A stretch of 64,000 nt of DNA from Desulfobacillus sp041396245 (GCA_041396245.1 JAWKYW010000012.1:36551-100550), one strand, 5' to 3'; shown: positions 17,759 through 27,350, numbered from the stretch's first letter. The notes: generated by a model from the sequence alone, not told the origin. Numbers and translations: made by a program.

Positions 17759-17848
17759 TGCGCCGTCTGCCGCTGCCTTGTGGCGGAGCGTGAAAAAATC
17801 CGGTAAAGTGCCGTTTCAAAAAACAATTTACATACGTGGGGTCACACC

Positions 17849-18085
17849 ATGAGCAATAAAGGGCAACTTTTACAAGACCCGTTCCTCAATACGCTGCGCC
17901 GGGAGCATATTCCAGTGTCCATCTACCTGGTGAACGGCATCAAGCTCCAGGGCCAGGTCGAATCCTTCGACCAGTACGTCGTCCTGCTGAAGAACACCGT
18001 GACGCAGATGGTGTACAAGCACGCCATTTCCACCGTCGTTCCCGCGCGTCCGGTCAACATTTCGCAGGAACACGGCGAGGGTTGA
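17849..18085 (+). CDS. hfq: RNA-binding protein Hfq
   Basis: The hexameric RNA chaperone that joins small RNAs to mRNAs. 78 residues, a short form without a long C-terminal tail. The Sm1 motif is in PVSIYLVNGIKLQGQVESFDQY and the Sm2 motif includes the diagnostic YKHAISTVVP. The 90-base gap after der is AT-rich for this region and probably holds a promoter, but no clear -35/-10 pair was found. hflX follows after 7 bases, the common hfq-hflX-hflK-hflC order. Confidence 0.98.
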   Translation: MSNKGQLLQDPFLNTLRREHIPVSIYLVNGIKLQGQVESFDQYVVLLKNTVTQMVYKHAISTVVPARPVNISQEHGEG

Positions 18086-18092
18086 TGTCCGC

Positions 18093-19250
18093 ATGCTCCG
18101 GCTGGCCAATCGCCAGCCGTCCCTGATGTTCGAACGACCCGGCGGCGGCGAGAAGGCCGTCCTCGTCCAGTTGGATTTCGGCCAGGGGGATATCGCCGAG
18201 CGCCTGGAAGAGTTGCGCTTGCTCGCGGATTCCGCCGGCGCCGCCAATGTCGCTGTCGTCCAGGGTCGCCGCGAGCGACCCGATCCGGCGCTCTTTGCGG
18301 GGAAGGGCAAGGTTGCCGAGATCGCCGATGCCATCCGCGATGGGCAAGCCGATATCGCCATCTTCAATCACGAGTTGTCCGCCGCCCAGCAACGCAACCT
18401 CGAAAAGGCGCTCGACTGCCGCGTCGTCGACCGCGCCAGCCTGATCCTCGACATCTTCGCCCAGAGGGCCCGGAGCCACGAAGGCAAGCTGCAGGTGGAG
18501 CTTGCGCAGTTGCAGCACATGGCCACGCGCCTGGTGCGCGGCTGGACCCACCTGGAGCGGCAGAAGGGCGGCATCGGCCTGCGCGGGCCGGGCGAGACCC
18601 AGCTCGAATCAGACCGTCGCCTTATCGGCAAGCGGGTCAAACTGCTGAAGGAACGCCTCAAGCAGCTGGAACGCCAGCGTGCCGTGCGCCGTCGTGCGCG
18701 GACGCGGCGGGAGATGCTGGCGGTTTCCCTGGTCGGCTACACCAATGCCGGCAAATCGACGCTGTTCAATGCCCTGACCAAGGCCGGGGCCTATGCCGCC
18801 GACCAGCTGTTCGCGACCCTCGACACCACCTCGCGGCGGCTGTTTCTGGCGGGGTCTGGACAGATCGTCCTTTCCGATACGGTGGGTTTCATTCGGGACC
18901 TGCCGCATTCCCTCGTTGCGGCCTTCCACGCCACCCTGGAAGAAACGGCGCTGGCCGATCTGCTTCTGCATGTGGTCGATTCGGCGAGCGGCGACCGTGA
19001 TGCGCAGATAGAGGCGGTGAATGGCGTACTGGCGGAAATCGGCGCCGCCCGCGTGCCGCAAATACTGATATGGAACAAGATCGACGTCAGTGGTGTCGAA
19101 CAGGGGATCGAGCGGGACGCCTATGGTAAAATCACCCGCGTTCGAGTCAGCGCCAAAACGGGTGCCGGTCTCGACCTGTTGCGGCAGGCGCTGGCTGAAA
19201 CGGCGCAGTCGCATGCCGAACCCGCCTCACCCGTCGTGAACGCCGCCTAA
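18093..19250 (+). CDS. hflX: Ribosome-splitting GTPase HflX
   Basis: A GTPase that dissociates stalled or heat-damaged ribosomes; 385 residues. The N-terminal HflX domain includes FAGKGKVAEIADAI and NHELSAAQQRNLEK, followed by the linker GGIGLRGPGETQLESDRR. The G domain has GYTNAGKSTLFNAL, DTVGFIRDLPHSLVAAFHATLEE and WNKID. The ATG at 18093 is 7 bases after hfq; another ATG at 18126 is possible and would remove 11 residues. It is part of the hfq-hflX-hflKC unit. Confidence 0.95.
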   Translation: MLRLANRQPSLMFERPGGGEKAVLVQLDFGQGDIAERLEELRLLADSAGAANVAVVQGRRERPDPALFAGKGKVAEIADAIRDGQADIAIFNHELSAAQQRNLEKALDCRVVDRASLILDIFAQRARSHEGKLQVELAQLQHMATRLVRGWTHLERQKGGIGLRGPGETQLESDRRLIGKRVKLLKERLKQLERQRAVRRRARTRREMLAVSLVGYTNAGKSTLFNALTKAGAYAADQLFATLDTTSRRLFLAGSGQIVLSDTVGFIRDLPHSLVAAFHATLEETALADLLLHVVDSASGDRDAQIEAVNGVLAEIGAARVPQILIWNKIDVSGVEQGIERDAYGKITRVRVSAKTGAGLDLLRQALAETAQSHAEPASPVVNAA

Positions 19251-19307
19251 CCAACCAACGCCAACAAACGATTCTCGTCACCCCAAACGATGATAACTGG
19301 CATTCTG

Positions 19308-20528
19308 ATGTCGTTGAACGACCCTCAGTGGGGCAACCGGCCGAATCAGGGCCCGCCCGACCTCGAAGAGCTTTGGCGCGATTTCAACCGCCGCCTGTCC
19401 GGCCTGTTCGGCAAGAAGGGCGGATCGGGCAATGGCGGCGATGGCAGCCCGCGCCCGCCGATGAACCTCAAGATCTTCGGCGGCGGCATCGGCGCCCTGA
19501 TCGTCCTGATACTGGTCGTCTGGCTGGCAAGCGGCTTCTACATCGTCGATGCCAGCCAGCGCGGCGTCGTGCTGACCTTCGGCAAGTTTTCGCTCATCAC
19601 CGAGCCGGGCCTGCGCTGGCGCCTGCCCTTTCCGGTCCAGTCGCACGAAATCGTCCGCCTGTCCGATGTACGCGTGGTCGAGGTCGGGTATCGCGGCTCG
19701 GACAGGAACCGGGTGCTCAAGGAAGCCCTGATGCTGACCGACGACGAAAACATCATCAACATCCAGTTCGCCGTGCAGTGGTTCCTGAAGGACCCGCAGG
19801 AATACCTGTTCAACAACCGCGATCCGGACGACAGCGTGCTGCAGGCCGCCGAGACGGCCATGCGCGAGGTGGTCGGCAAGAGCAAGATGGACTTCGCGCT
19901 GTATGAAGGCCGCGAACAGGTCGCCGACCAGGCGGCCAAGATCATGCAGGAGATTCTCGATCGTTACGGCACGGGCATTCTTGTTTCCAAGCTGACGCTG
20001 CAGAACGTGCAACCGCCCGAGCAGGTGCAGGCGGCATTCGACGACGCCGTCAAGGCGGGTCAGGATCGCGACCGGCAGGTCAACGAGGGGCAAGCCTACG
20101 CCAACGACGTCATCCCCAGGGCGCGCGGCACCGCCTCGCGACTGATCGAGGAGGCCAGTGGCTACAAGGGGCGCGTGATCGCCAACGCCGAGGGCGAGGC
20201 GAGCCGCTTCAGGCAAATCCTCGCGGAATACAGCAAGGCGCCGCAGGTGACGCGGCAGCGGATGTACATCGACACCGTGCAGCAGATGCTCGTCAACTCG
20301 AGCAAGATCATGATCGACACCAAGGGTGCGGGCAACCTGCTCTATCTGCCGCTCGACAAGCTGATGCAGTCCGCTGCGGCAGCGACTCCGGCCGCGGCGG
20401 CCGGCGGCGAATCGACGGCGTTGCCTTTGCGGACAATGCCGAACCTCTCCGCCGGGGTGCCGCCGCAGCTCGATGCGGCGGCGCGCTCGCGCGAGGCTTT
20501 GCGTTCGCGTGAACGGGAGGAAAGATGA
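19308..20528 (+). CDS. hflK: FtsH protease modulator HflK
   Basis: A membrane-bound SPFH/band-7 protein that forms a large cage with HflC around the FtsH protease and regulates it; 406 residues. The N terminus is rich in Gly, Pro and Asn (MSLNDPQWGNRPNQGPPDLE), then one membrane helix (GALIVLILVVWLASGFYIV), then the SPFH domain starting at DASQRGVVLTFGKF. GTASRLIEEASGYKGRVIANAEGEASRF is a family hallmark. The start at 19308 was chosen because the conserved sequence begins there. It overlaps hflC by 4 bases. Confidence 0.95.
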   Translation: MSLNDPQWGNRPNQGPPDLEELWRDFNRRLSGLFGKKGGSGNGGDGSPRPPMNLKIFGGGIGALIVLILVVWLASGFYIVDASQRGVVLTFGKFSLITEPGLRWRLPFPVQSHEIVRLSDVRVVEVGYRGSDRNRVLKEALMLTDDENIINIQFAVQWFLKDPQEYLFNNRDPDDSVLQAAETAMREVVGKSKMDFALYEGREQVADQAAKIMQEILDRYGTGILVSKLTLQNVQPPEQVQAAFDDAVKAGQDRDRQVNEGQAYANDVIPRARGTASRLIEEASGYKGRVIANAEGEASRFRQILAEYSKAPQVTRQRMYIDTVQQMLVNSSKIMIDTKGAGNLLYLPLDKLMQSAAAATPAAAAGGESTALPLRTMPNLSAGVPPQLDAAARSREALRSREREER

Positions 20529-21403
20529 TGCGCCAAAGCCTGCCTTTCGCCGCCGCCGCCGTCTTTGCCCTGCTGGTGGCCGCGGCCATGTCGATTTTCA
20601 CGGTCGACCAACGGAAATTCGCCATCGTGCTCCAGTTGGGCGAAATCAAGGAAGTGATATCCGCTCCGGGGCTGAACTTCAAGTGGCCGCTGATCCAGAA
20701 CGTCCGCTTTTTCGACAAGCGCATCCTCACCTACGACGCGACGGAACCGGAGCGCTTCATCACTTCGGAAAAGAAGCCCGTTCTGGTGGATTCTTTCGTC
20801 AAGTGGCGCATCATCGATCCAAGGCAATACTACATCTCGGTGCAGGGGGATGAAAGCCGTGCGCATATCCGCCTGTCCCAGACCGTGAATGCAGGGCTGC
20901 GCGAGGAGTTCGGCAAGCGCACGGTGCACGAGGTCGTGTCCGGCGCGCGCGACAAGATCATGGAGGAGGTGCGGGGCGAGGCGGATACCGATGCCCGGGC
21001 CATCGGCGTGCAGATCGTCGATGTGCGGCTGAAGCGCGTCGACCTGGTGCAGGAAGTCTCGGAGTCGGTCTATCGCCGCATGGAAACGGAGCGCAAGCGC
21101 GTTGCCAACGAATTGCGTTCGAAGGGTGCGGCCGATGCCGAGAAAATCCGCGCCGATGCCGACCGCCAGCGGGAAATCATCATTGCCGAGGCCTATCGCG
21201 ATGCCCAGCGCATCAAGGGCGAGGGCGATGCCAAGGCGACGGCGCTGTACGCACAGGCCTTCGGCCAGAACCCGGAATTCTATGCCTTCTACCGCAGTCT
21301 CGAAGCCTACCGCGCCAGCTTCGGCAACAAGGGCGACCTGATGGTGATCGAGCCGAATTCCGAGTTCTTCAGCTACCTGAAGAACTCCGGCAAAGGGAAA
21401 TAA
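20525..21403 (+). CDS. hflC: FtsH protease modulator HflC
   Basis: The partner of HflK in the FtsH-associated membrane complex, 292 residues. One N-terminal membrane helix (FAAAAVFALLVAAAMSIF) is followed by the SPFH domain (VDQRKFAIVLQLGEIKEVI). The C-terminal part contains SKGAADAEKIRADADRQREIIIAEAYRDAQ, a coiled coil typical of HflC. The start overlaps hflK; an alternative start is the next codon (also ATG). The stop overlaps the start of the small DUF2065 gene by one base. Confidence 0.95.
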   Translation: MMRQSLPFAAAAVFALLVAAAMSIFTVDQRKFAIVLQLGEIKEVISAPGLNFKWPLIQNVRFFDKRILTYDATEPERFITSEKKPVLVDSFVKWRIIDPRQYYISVQGDESRAHIRLSQTVNAGLREEFGKRTVHEVVSGARDKIMEEVRGEADTDARAIGVQIVDVRLKRVDLVQEVSESVYRRMETERKRVANELRSKGAADAEKIRADADRQREIIIAEAYRDAQRIKGEGDAKATALYAQAFGQNPEFYAFYRSLEAYRASFGNKGDLMVIEPNSEFFSYLKNSGKGK

Positions 21404-21588
21404 TGTGGCCCACCCTGCTGACGGCATTCGCGCTGATGCTGTTGATCGAGGGACTGCTGCCGTTCATTTCGCCAAGGGCCTGGCGCGAAACCTTCCGGCG
21501 CATCATTGAGCTGAGCGACGGCCAGATCCGCTTCATCGGCCTTTCGTCCATTTTGGTCGGCATGATTCTCCTGTTCGTCCTGAGGTAA
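21403..21588 (+). CDS. yjeT: DUF2065 small membrane protein (YjeT family)
   Basis: A 61-residue protein with two hydrophobic helices (LLTAFALMLLIEGLLPFIS and FIGLSSILVGMILLFVLR) joined by a loop containing PRAWRETFRRIIELSDGQIR. This is the DUF2065/YjeT family, regularly found directly after hflC. Its function is unknown; the location suggests a role with the HflKC-FtsH complex. hisZ starts 2 bases after its stop. Confidence 0.85.
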   Translation: MWPTLLTAFALMLLIEGLLPFISPRAWRETFRRIIELSDGQIRFIGLSSILVGMILLFVLR

Positions 21589-21590
21589 TC

Positions 21591-22751
21591 ATGCGCCGCT
21601 GGCTGCTGCCCGAATCCATCGAGGATGTCCTTCCGGCCGAGGCGGTCCGGGTCGAGCGCCTGCGGCGGGCGCTGCTGGACGAGTTCGCCCTGCATGGCTA
21701 CGAACTGGTCATGCCCCCCTTGCTCGAGTATATCGAGTCGCTGCTGACCGGCAGCGGACGCGACATGGACCTGCGTACCTTCAAGCTGGTCGACCAGCTC
21801 TCCGGCCGCACCATGGGCGTTCGCGCCGACATCACCCCGCAGGTGGCGCGCATCGATGCCCACCTGCTCAATCGCCGCGGCGTGGCCCGCCTGTGCTATT
21901 GCGGCAGCGTGCTGCATACCCTGCCTTCCGGCCTGACGGCGACGCGCGAGCCGCTCCAGATCGGGGCGGAACTCTATGGCCATGCCGGCATCGAGGCCGA
22001 TGTCGAAATCATCCGTCTGCTGGCGCGGGTGCTGGAGATCGCGGGCGTGGAAACCTCGCGCATCGACCTCGGCCACGTCGGCGTGTTCCGGGCCTTGTCG
22101 ACGCGTGGCGGCCTGGAAGCGGAGCTGGAGCAGGAACTCCATGCCGTCCTGCAGACGAAGGACATGCCCGACCTGAAGGAACTGGTCAGGGACGTCGCCG
22201 AGCCGGTACGCTCCGCCCTGCTGGCCCTGCCTGAATGCTATGGCGGGCGGGAAGCGCTGCGGCGGACGCTCGAGCTGTTGCCGGGCGATGCCGAGATCGC
22301 CCAGGCGGTACGGGACCTCGAGAAGCTGGCGGGCGAACTGGCCGACCTGCCCGTGAGCTTCGACCTGGCCGATCTGCGCGGCTATCACTATCACAGCGGG
22401 GTGGCCTTTGCCGCCTATTGCGCCGGCCATCCCGGCGCCATCGCCCTGGGCGGGCGCTATGACAAGGTCGGGAAGGCATTCGGCCGCGGCCGTCCGGCAA
22501 CCGGCTTCAGCCTGGACCTGCGCGAACTGTCCCGACTCGCTGCGGAGGTGGCGCCGCCGCGGGCAATCATGGCGCCGGCAGGAGGCGATGGCGGCTTGCG
22601 CCTGGCCGTGGCCGAGCTGCGCGCCGGGGGGCAGATTGTCATCGAGGCGCTGCCCGGCCACGAAGGCACCTGGGGCGAGGCCGGCTGCGACCGGCAGCTG
22701 GTGCGGCGCGAAGGCAAATGGATCGTGGAAAAAATACAGGGAGAAGTCTAG
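21591..22751 (+). CDS. hisZ: ATP phosphoribosyltransferase regulatory subunit
   Basis: HisZ is a histidyl-tRNA-synthetase-like protein without aminoacylation activity that activates and regulates the short form of HisG, the first enzyme of histidine synthesis. 386 residues. The class II fold is visible in MPPLLEYIESLL, FKLVDQLSGRTMGVRADITPQVARIDAH and ALGGRYDKVGKAFGRGRPATGFSLDLREL. The C-terminal anticodon-binding domain of true HisS is absent. The order hflC-yjeT-hisZ-purA is usual in betaproteobacteria. The hisG gene is not in this window. Confidence 0.94.
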   Translation: MRRWLLPESIEDVLPAEAVRVERLRRALLDEFALHGYELVMPPLLEYIESLLTGSGRDMDLRTFKLVDQLSGRTMGVRADITPQVARIDAHLLNRRGVARLCYCGSVLHTLPSGLTATREPLQIGAELYGHAGIEADVEIIRLLARVLEIAGVETSRIDLGHVGVFRALSTRGGLEAELEQELHAVLQTKDMPDLKELVRDVAEPVRSALLALPECYGGREALRRTLELLPGDAEIAQAVRDLEKLAGELADLPVSFDLADLRGYHYHSGVAFAAYCAGHPGAIALGGRYDKVGKAFGRGRPATGFSLDLRELSRLAAEVAPPRAIMAPAGGDGGLRLAVAELRAGGQIVIEALPGHEGTWGEAGCDRQLVRREGKWIVEKIQGEV

Positions 22752-22754
22752 AAA

Positions 22755-24065
22755 ATGGCAAAAAACGTCGTCGTCATCGGCACCCAGTGGGGTGACGAGG
22801 GCAAGGGGAAAATCGTCGACTGGCTGACCGACCACGCCCAGGGCGTGGTGCGCTTCCAGGGCGGCCACAATGCCGGCCACACGCTGGTCATCGGCGGCAG
22901 GAAAACCGTGCTGCATCTGGTGCCCTCCGGCATTCTGCGCGAGGGGGTCACCTGCTACATCGGCAATGGTGTCGTGCTCTCGCCCGATGCCTTGATGCAC
23001 GAACTGGACGAGCTCCAGAAGGCGGGGGTCGATGCCGAATCCCGGCTCAAGATCTCCGAGGCCTGCCCGCTGATCCTGCCTTACCACCAGGCACTCGACA
23101 TGGCGCGCGAGGCGGCCAAGGGCGCCAACAAGATCGGCACCACCGGCCGCGGCATCGGTCCGGCCTACGAGGACAAGGTGGCGCGGCGCGGCCTGCGCGT
23201 TCAGGACCTGTTGCGGCCCAAGCGTTTCGCCGAGAAGCTGGCGGAGATCCTCGACTATCACAACTATGTGCTGAAGAACTATCTCGGTGCTGAAACGGTC
23301 GATTTCCAGCGCGTGCTGGAAGGGGCGATGGCCATCGCCCCGCGCCTGACGCGCATGATCGCCGACGTGCCGCGCGCGCTTTACGACGCGCACAAGGGCG
23401 GCGCCAACCTGCTGTTCGAGGGCGCACAGGGTACCCTGCTCGACATCGACCACGGCACCTTTCCCTACGTCACCTCGTCGAACTGCGTCGCCGGCGCGGC
23501 GGCAGCGGGTGCCGGCGTCGGTCCCGGCATGCTGCACTACGTGCTGGGCATTACCAAGGCCTATACCACGCGCGTCGGCGGCGGGCCATTCCCGACCGAG
23601 CTGTACGATGCAGTCGACAAGCTCGACCCGGTCGGCAAGCACATGGCCACCCGCGGCCACGAGTTTGGCGCCACCACGGGTCGCGCGCGTCGCTGCGGCT
23701 GGTTCGATGCCGCAGCGCTCAAGCGCGCCATCCAGATCAACGGTGTTTCCGGCTTGTGCGTGACCAAACTGGACGTGCTCGACGGCATCGAGGAAATGAA
23801 GATCTGCACCGGCTATCGCATCGACGGCCGCCTCAGCGACATCCTGCCGGTGGGCGCCGACGACCTGGAGCGTTGCGAGCCGGTGTATGAAACGCTGCCG
23901 GGCTGGAAGGAGAGCACGGTCGGCGTCAAGGGCTTCGAAGCACTGCCGAAGGCGGCGCAGGAGTACCTGAGGCGCATGGAGGCGCTCTGCGGAGTGCCGG
24001 TCGACATGATTTCGACCGGTCCGGATCGCGAGGAAACCATCGTGCTGCGGCACCCGTTCAAGTGA
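22755..24065 (+). CDS. purA: Adenylosuccinate synthetase
   Basis: PurA makes adenylosuccinate from IMP, aspartate and GTP, the first committed step from IMP to AMP. 436 residues. The P-loop-like GTQWGDEGKGKIVDWLT, the catalytic His region QGGHNAGHTLV, the IMP-binding GTTGRGIGPAYEDKVARRGLR, EGAQGTLLDIDHGTFPYVTSSN and the GTP-binding TKLDVLDG are all intact. The stop is followed, after about 90 bases without a gene, by the bidirectional terminator at 24155-24184, so purA ends this transcription unit. Confidence 0.98.
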   Translation: MAKNVVVIGTQWGDEGKGKIVDWLTDHAQGVVRFQGGHNAGHTLVIGGRKTVLHLVPSGILREGVTCYIGNGVVLSPDALMHELDELQKAGVDAESRLKISEACPLILPYHQALDMAREAAKGANKIGTTGRGIGPAYEDKVARRGLRVQDLLRPKRFAEKLAEILDYHNYVLKNYLGAETVDFQRVLEGAMAIAPRLTRMIADVPRALYDAHKGGANLLFEGAQGTLLDIDHGTFPYVTSSNCVAGAAAAGAGVGPGMLHYVLGITKAYTTRVGGGPFPTELYDAVDKLDPVGKHMATRGHEFGATTGRARRCGWFDAAALKRAIQINGVSGLCVTKLDVLDGIEEMKICTGYRIDGRLSDILPVGADDLERCEPVYETLPGWKESTVGVKGFEALPKAAQEYLRRMEALCGVPVDMISTGPDREETIVLRHPFK

Positions 24066-24154
24066 CGGGCGCTACAGCACGCGCCATGCGCGCTGGTTGC
24101 GTTGAAGGCTGACCTTGCGCTGCGCAGTCAAGCGCCTTCAGGTGCGGCCGGACA

Positions 24155-24184
24155 CAAAAAAGCCGGTCGCTGACCGGCTTTTTG
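24155..24184. terminator. Bidirectional intrinsic terminator between purA and tRNA-Leu
   Basis: AGCCGGTC and GACCGGCT form an 8-bp stem with a 3-base loop, with AAAAA before and TTTTT after. It can end both the purA transcript and the tRNA-Leu transcript coming from the other strand. Confidence 0.85.
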
Positions 24185-24193
24185 CTTTGTACC

Positions 24194-24280
24194 TGGTGCC
24201 CAGAAGAGGACTCGAACCTCCACAGTGTTGCCACCGCTAGGACCTGAACCTAGTGCGTCTACCAATTCCGCCATCTGGGC
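24194..24280 (-). tRNA. tRNA-Leu (CAG)
   Basis: On the minus strand a complete cloverleaf of 87 bases with encoded CCA. The acceptor stem GCCCAGA pairs with TCTGGGC, the anticodon loop is TTCAGGT (anticodon CAG), there is a long variable arm (a class II tRNA), and the T loop is GGTTCGAGTCC. It is transcribed against the flanking purA and rnr genes. Confidence 0.96.
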
Positions 24281-24313
24281 AAAGAGGGCGCAATTTTAAA
24301 GGAAACATCGATT

Positions 24314-26536
24314 TTGTCAAACAAGCAGAGCAAGACGCGCAAGCACGATCCGCACTACGAACGCGAGGCCGGGAAATACGAAAATCCCCTGCCCAGCCGG
24401 GAGTACGTGCTGGCCAAAATGACCGAACGCGGCGTGCCGCTGTCCTTTGACGAACTGGCGGCGACGCTGGAGGTAACGCCGGAGGAACAGGAGGCCTTTT
24501 CACGGCGCCTTGGCGCAATGGGGCGGGATGGCCAGATCATGCAGAATCGCCGCGGCGATTACCTGATTCCGGACAAGGCCGATCTCATCCGCGGACGGGT
24601 CGAGGGGCACCCCGACGGCTACGGCTTCCTGGTGTGCGACGAAGAAGGCCCCGACCTGTTTCTCGGCCCGAAGGAAATGGACAAGGCCCTGCACGGCGAC
24701 CGTGTCATGGCGCGCATCGTCGGCACCGATCGACGCGGACGGCCCGAAGGCAAGATCGTCGAGGTGCTCGAGCGCGCCAACCATCGGCTCGTCGGCCGCG
24801 TGCACAACGAACACGGCGTGCTGTTCGTGGTGGCGGAGAACCGGCGCATCAGCCAGGACATCCTGCTCGCCCCGGGCGCCAAGCCCAAGGCCGTGGCAGG
24901 ACAGGTGGTGGTGGTCGAGATCATCGAGCAGCCCTCGAAGCATTCCCAGCCGATCGGCAAGGTGGTAGAGGTGCTCGGCAATTACGCCGATCCGGGCATG
25001 GAAATCGAAATAGCCCTGAGAAAGCACGAACTGCCCTTCGAGTTCTCGCGGGAAGGCCTGGCCGAGGCGAAGAAACTGCCGGACGCTGTGCGCAAGGGCG
25101 ACTGGAAATGGGAAGGCGGGCTGCGCGAGGACATTCGCCACCTGCCGCTGGTGACCATCGACGGCGAAACGGCGAAGGATTTCGACGATGCGGTGTATTG
25201 CGAACGCCAGGGCAAGGACGGCAAGGGCGGCTTCCGCCTGGTCGTCGCCATCGCCGATGTCAGCCACTATGTCCAGGCGGGACGGGCGCTCGACCGCGAC
25301 GCCTACGAACGGGGCAATTCCGTGTACTTTCCGCGCCGCGTCATTCCCATGCTGCCGGAAAAGATCTCCAACGGCCTGTGCTCGCTCAATCCGCAGGTGG
25401 AGCGCCTGTGCATGGTCTGCGACATGGCCATCGCGGCCAATGGCGCCATCAAGCGCTACCGCTTCTATCCCGCAGTGATGTTTTCCCATGCCCGGCTGAC
25501 CTACAACGAGGTGGCCGAAGCGCTTTACGGGGAAAAGTCAGTCTCCGCGGAACGGCGCGCCGAACTGTTGCCGCACCTCGAAAACCTCGATGCCCTTTAC
25601 CGCGTGCTGGTCAAGGCGCGCTGGGCGCGCGGCGCCATCGATTTCGAGACCGTCGAGACGCAGATGATCTTCGACGACCAGGGCAAGATTGACCGCATCG
25701 TTCCGGTCAGCCGCAACGACGCCCACCGCATCATCGAGGAATGCATGCTGGCGGCCAACGTCTGCGCCTCCGATTTCCTCCATGAGAACGAACACGATGC
25801 GCTCTATCGCATCCACGAGGGGCCGGCGCCGGAGAAGCTGGCCAAGCTGCGCGAGTTCCTCAAGGAGTTCGGACTGCAGCTGACCGGCGGCGACGAGCCG
25901 CATGCCAGGGACTACGCCGCGCTGCTGGAGAAAGTGAAGGGACGGCCGGACATGCAGCTCCTGCAGACGGTGATGCTGCGTTCGCTCAAGCAGGCCATGT
26001 ACAGTCCTGACAACGTCGGCCACTTCGGCCTCGCCTACGAGTCGTACACCCATTTCACCTCGCCCATCCGGCGCTATCCCGACCTCGTCATCCACCGCGC
26101 CATCAAGGCGGTGCTGCAGGGAGAAAAATACCGTCCGGGCAACTGGTCCGAGATCGGCATCCACTGCTCGCAGAGCGAGCGGCGCGCCGACGACGCGACG
26201 CGCGACGTCGAATCCTGGCTGAAGTGCTACTACATGCAGGATCGCATCGGCGAGGAATTCGCCGGCAGCGTTTCGGCAGTGACGTCCTTCGGCATCTTTG
26301 TTGCGCTGGACGACGTCTTCGTCGAGGGGCTGGTGCACATCTCCGACCTGGGCAGCGACTATTTCCATTACGACGACGCCAAGCATCAGCTGGTCGGCGA
26401 ACGCACCGGCCGCCGCTTCCGCCTGGCCGACCGGGTCCGCGTCCAGCTCGTGCGGGTGGACATGGAGACAAGCAAGATCGATTTTCGTCTGGCCGGGGAG
26501 GGCGAGGCGGCGGGCAAGGGCCGGCGCCGTGGCTGA
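24314..26536 (+). CDS. rnr: Ribonuclease R
   Basis: A processive 3'-5' exoribonuclease that degrades structured RNA; 740 residues. Order: N-terminal winged helix (about 30-80), cold-shock domains, the RNB catalytic domain with TAKDFDDAVYCERQGK (the Mg-binding Asp residues) and YFPRRVIPMLPEKISNGLCSL, and a C-terminal S1 domain (GSVSAVTSFGIFVALDDVFVEGLVH). The Lys-rich tail seen in E. coli RNase R is absent. The start is a TTG at 24314 with AAGGA about 10 bases upstream. It overlaps the rlmB start. Confidence 0.95.
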   Translation: MSNKQSKTRKHDPHYEREAGKYENPLPSREYVLAKMTERGVPLSFDELAATLEVTPEEQEAFSRRLGAMGRDGQIMQNRRGDYLIPDKADLIRGRVEGHPDGYGFLVCDEEGPDLFLGPKEMDKALHGDRVMARIVGTDRRGRPEGKIVEVLERANHRLVGRVHNEHGVLFVVAENRRISQDILLAPGAKPKAVAGQVVVVEIIEQPSKHSQPIGKVVEVLGNYADPGMEIEIALRKHELPFEFSREGLAEAKKLPDAVRKGDWKWEGGLREDIRHLPLVTIDGETAKDFDDAVYCERQGKDGKGGFRLVVAIADVSHYVQAGRALDRDAYERGNSVYFPRRVIPMLPEKISNGLCSLNPQVERLCMVCDMAIAANGAIKRYRFYPAVMFSHARLTYNEVAEALYGEKSVSAERRAELLPHLENLDALYRVLVKARWARGAIDFETVETQMIFDDQGKIDRIVPVSRNDAHRIIEECMLAANVCASDFLHENEHDALYRIHEGPAPEKLAKLREFLKEFGLQLTGGDEPHARDYAALLEKVKGRPDMQLLQTVMLRSLKQAMYSPDNVGHFGLAYESYTHFTSPIRRYPDLVIHRAIKAVLQGEKYRPGNWSEIGIHCSQSERRADDATRDVESWLKCYYMQDRIGEEFAGSVSAVTSFGIFVALDDVFVEGLVHISDLGSDYFHYDDAKHQLVGERTGRRFRLADRVRVQLVRVDMETSKIDFRLAGEGEAAGKGRRRG

Positions 26537-27281
26537 AACACGCTTCATCTACGGCTTTCACGCCATCAATGCCCGGCTGCGGCAAAGCGCCGGCAGCGTG
26601 CAGGAAATTTATCTCGCTGCCGGCAAACAGGATGGACGCACGCGCGACCTCGTCAAGCTGGCCGAGGCCCAGGGCGTGCGCGTCATCTCGACCGACCCGG
26701 CGCGGCTGGACGGCATGGCCGGCGGCGACGGCAAGGCGGCGCGCCATCAGGGCGTCGTCGCGCGCATCTCCGCCGCGCAGCGCCACGTCACGCTTGACGA
26801 CGTGCTCGACACCCTGGCCGAACCGGCCCTGCTGCTGGTGCTCGATGGCGTGCAGGATCCGCATAACCTCGGCGCCAGCTTGCGCGTGGCCGACGCCGCC
26901 GGGGCGCATGCCGTGGTGGCGCCGAAGGACAGGGCGGTCGGGCTCAACGCCACGGCCATCAAGGTAGCCTGCGGCGCCGCCGACAGCGTGCCATACGTCA
27001 CCGTCACCAATCTGGCACGGGCGCTGCGCGAGATGCAGGAGCGCGGCATCCAAGCGGTCGGCGCCGATGCGGAGGCCGACCAGGACATCTACGGCATCGA
27101 CCTCAAGGTGCCGCTGGCCCTGGTTCTGGGCGCAGAAGGCAGCGGCCTGCGACGCCTGACGCGGGAAACCTGCGACGCCCTGGTGAAGATTCCGATGCAC
27201 GGCAGCGTGGAAAGCCTCAACGTCTCCGTCGCCAGTGGCATCTGCCTGTTCGAGGCGCGGCGTCAGAGAAATCCGGCCTGA
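26529..27281 (+). CDS. rlmB: 23S rRNA (guanosine2251-2'-O)-methyltransferase RlmB
   Basis: SpoU-family (SPOUT) methyltransferase modifying G2251 of 23S rRNA; 250 residues. The N-terminal substrate-binding domain begins FIYGFHAINARLRQSAGSV. The SPOUT motifs are LVLDGVQDPHNLGASLRVAD, LVLGAEGSGLRRLTRETCD and IPMHGSVESLNVSVASGICLFE, which form the knotted SAM site. The GTG at 26529 overlaps the rnr stop, as in the common rnr-rlmB pair. Longer upstream frames lie over rnr and were not used. Confidence 0.95.
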   Translation: MAETRFIYGFHAINARLRQSAGSVQEIYLAAGKQDGRTRDLVKLAEAQGVRVISTDPARLDGMAGGDGKAARHQGVVARISAAQRHVTLDDVLDTLAEPALLLVLDGVQDPHNLGASLRVADAAGAHAVVAPKDRAVGLNATAIKVACGAADSVPYVTVTNLARALREMQERGIQAVGADAEADQDIYGIDLKVPLALVLGAEGSGLRRLTRETCDALVKIPMHGSVESLNVSVASGICLFEARRQRNPA

Positions 27282-27321
27282 GGCCGGGATTGCCGTCGAA
27301 CGTCTCTTTCGCTTCAAGCGC

Positions 27322-27350
27322 TTGATTTTCCGTGCTTGTGCGGTTAAGAT
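27322..27350 (+). promoter_or_regulatory. Sigma-70 type promoter of the rpsF operon
   Basis: TTGATT at 27322-27327 and TAAGAT at 27345-27350 are separated by 17 bases, a near-consensus promoter. It lies 66 bases before rpsF and leaves a leader long enough for the hairpin at 27371-27394. Confidence 0.65.

Noticed and set aside
21369..24053. 894-codon minus-strand frame opposite hisZ and purA
   Set aside because: The opposite strand encodes complete, recognisable HisZ and PurA; the minus-strand translation has no conserved motif.
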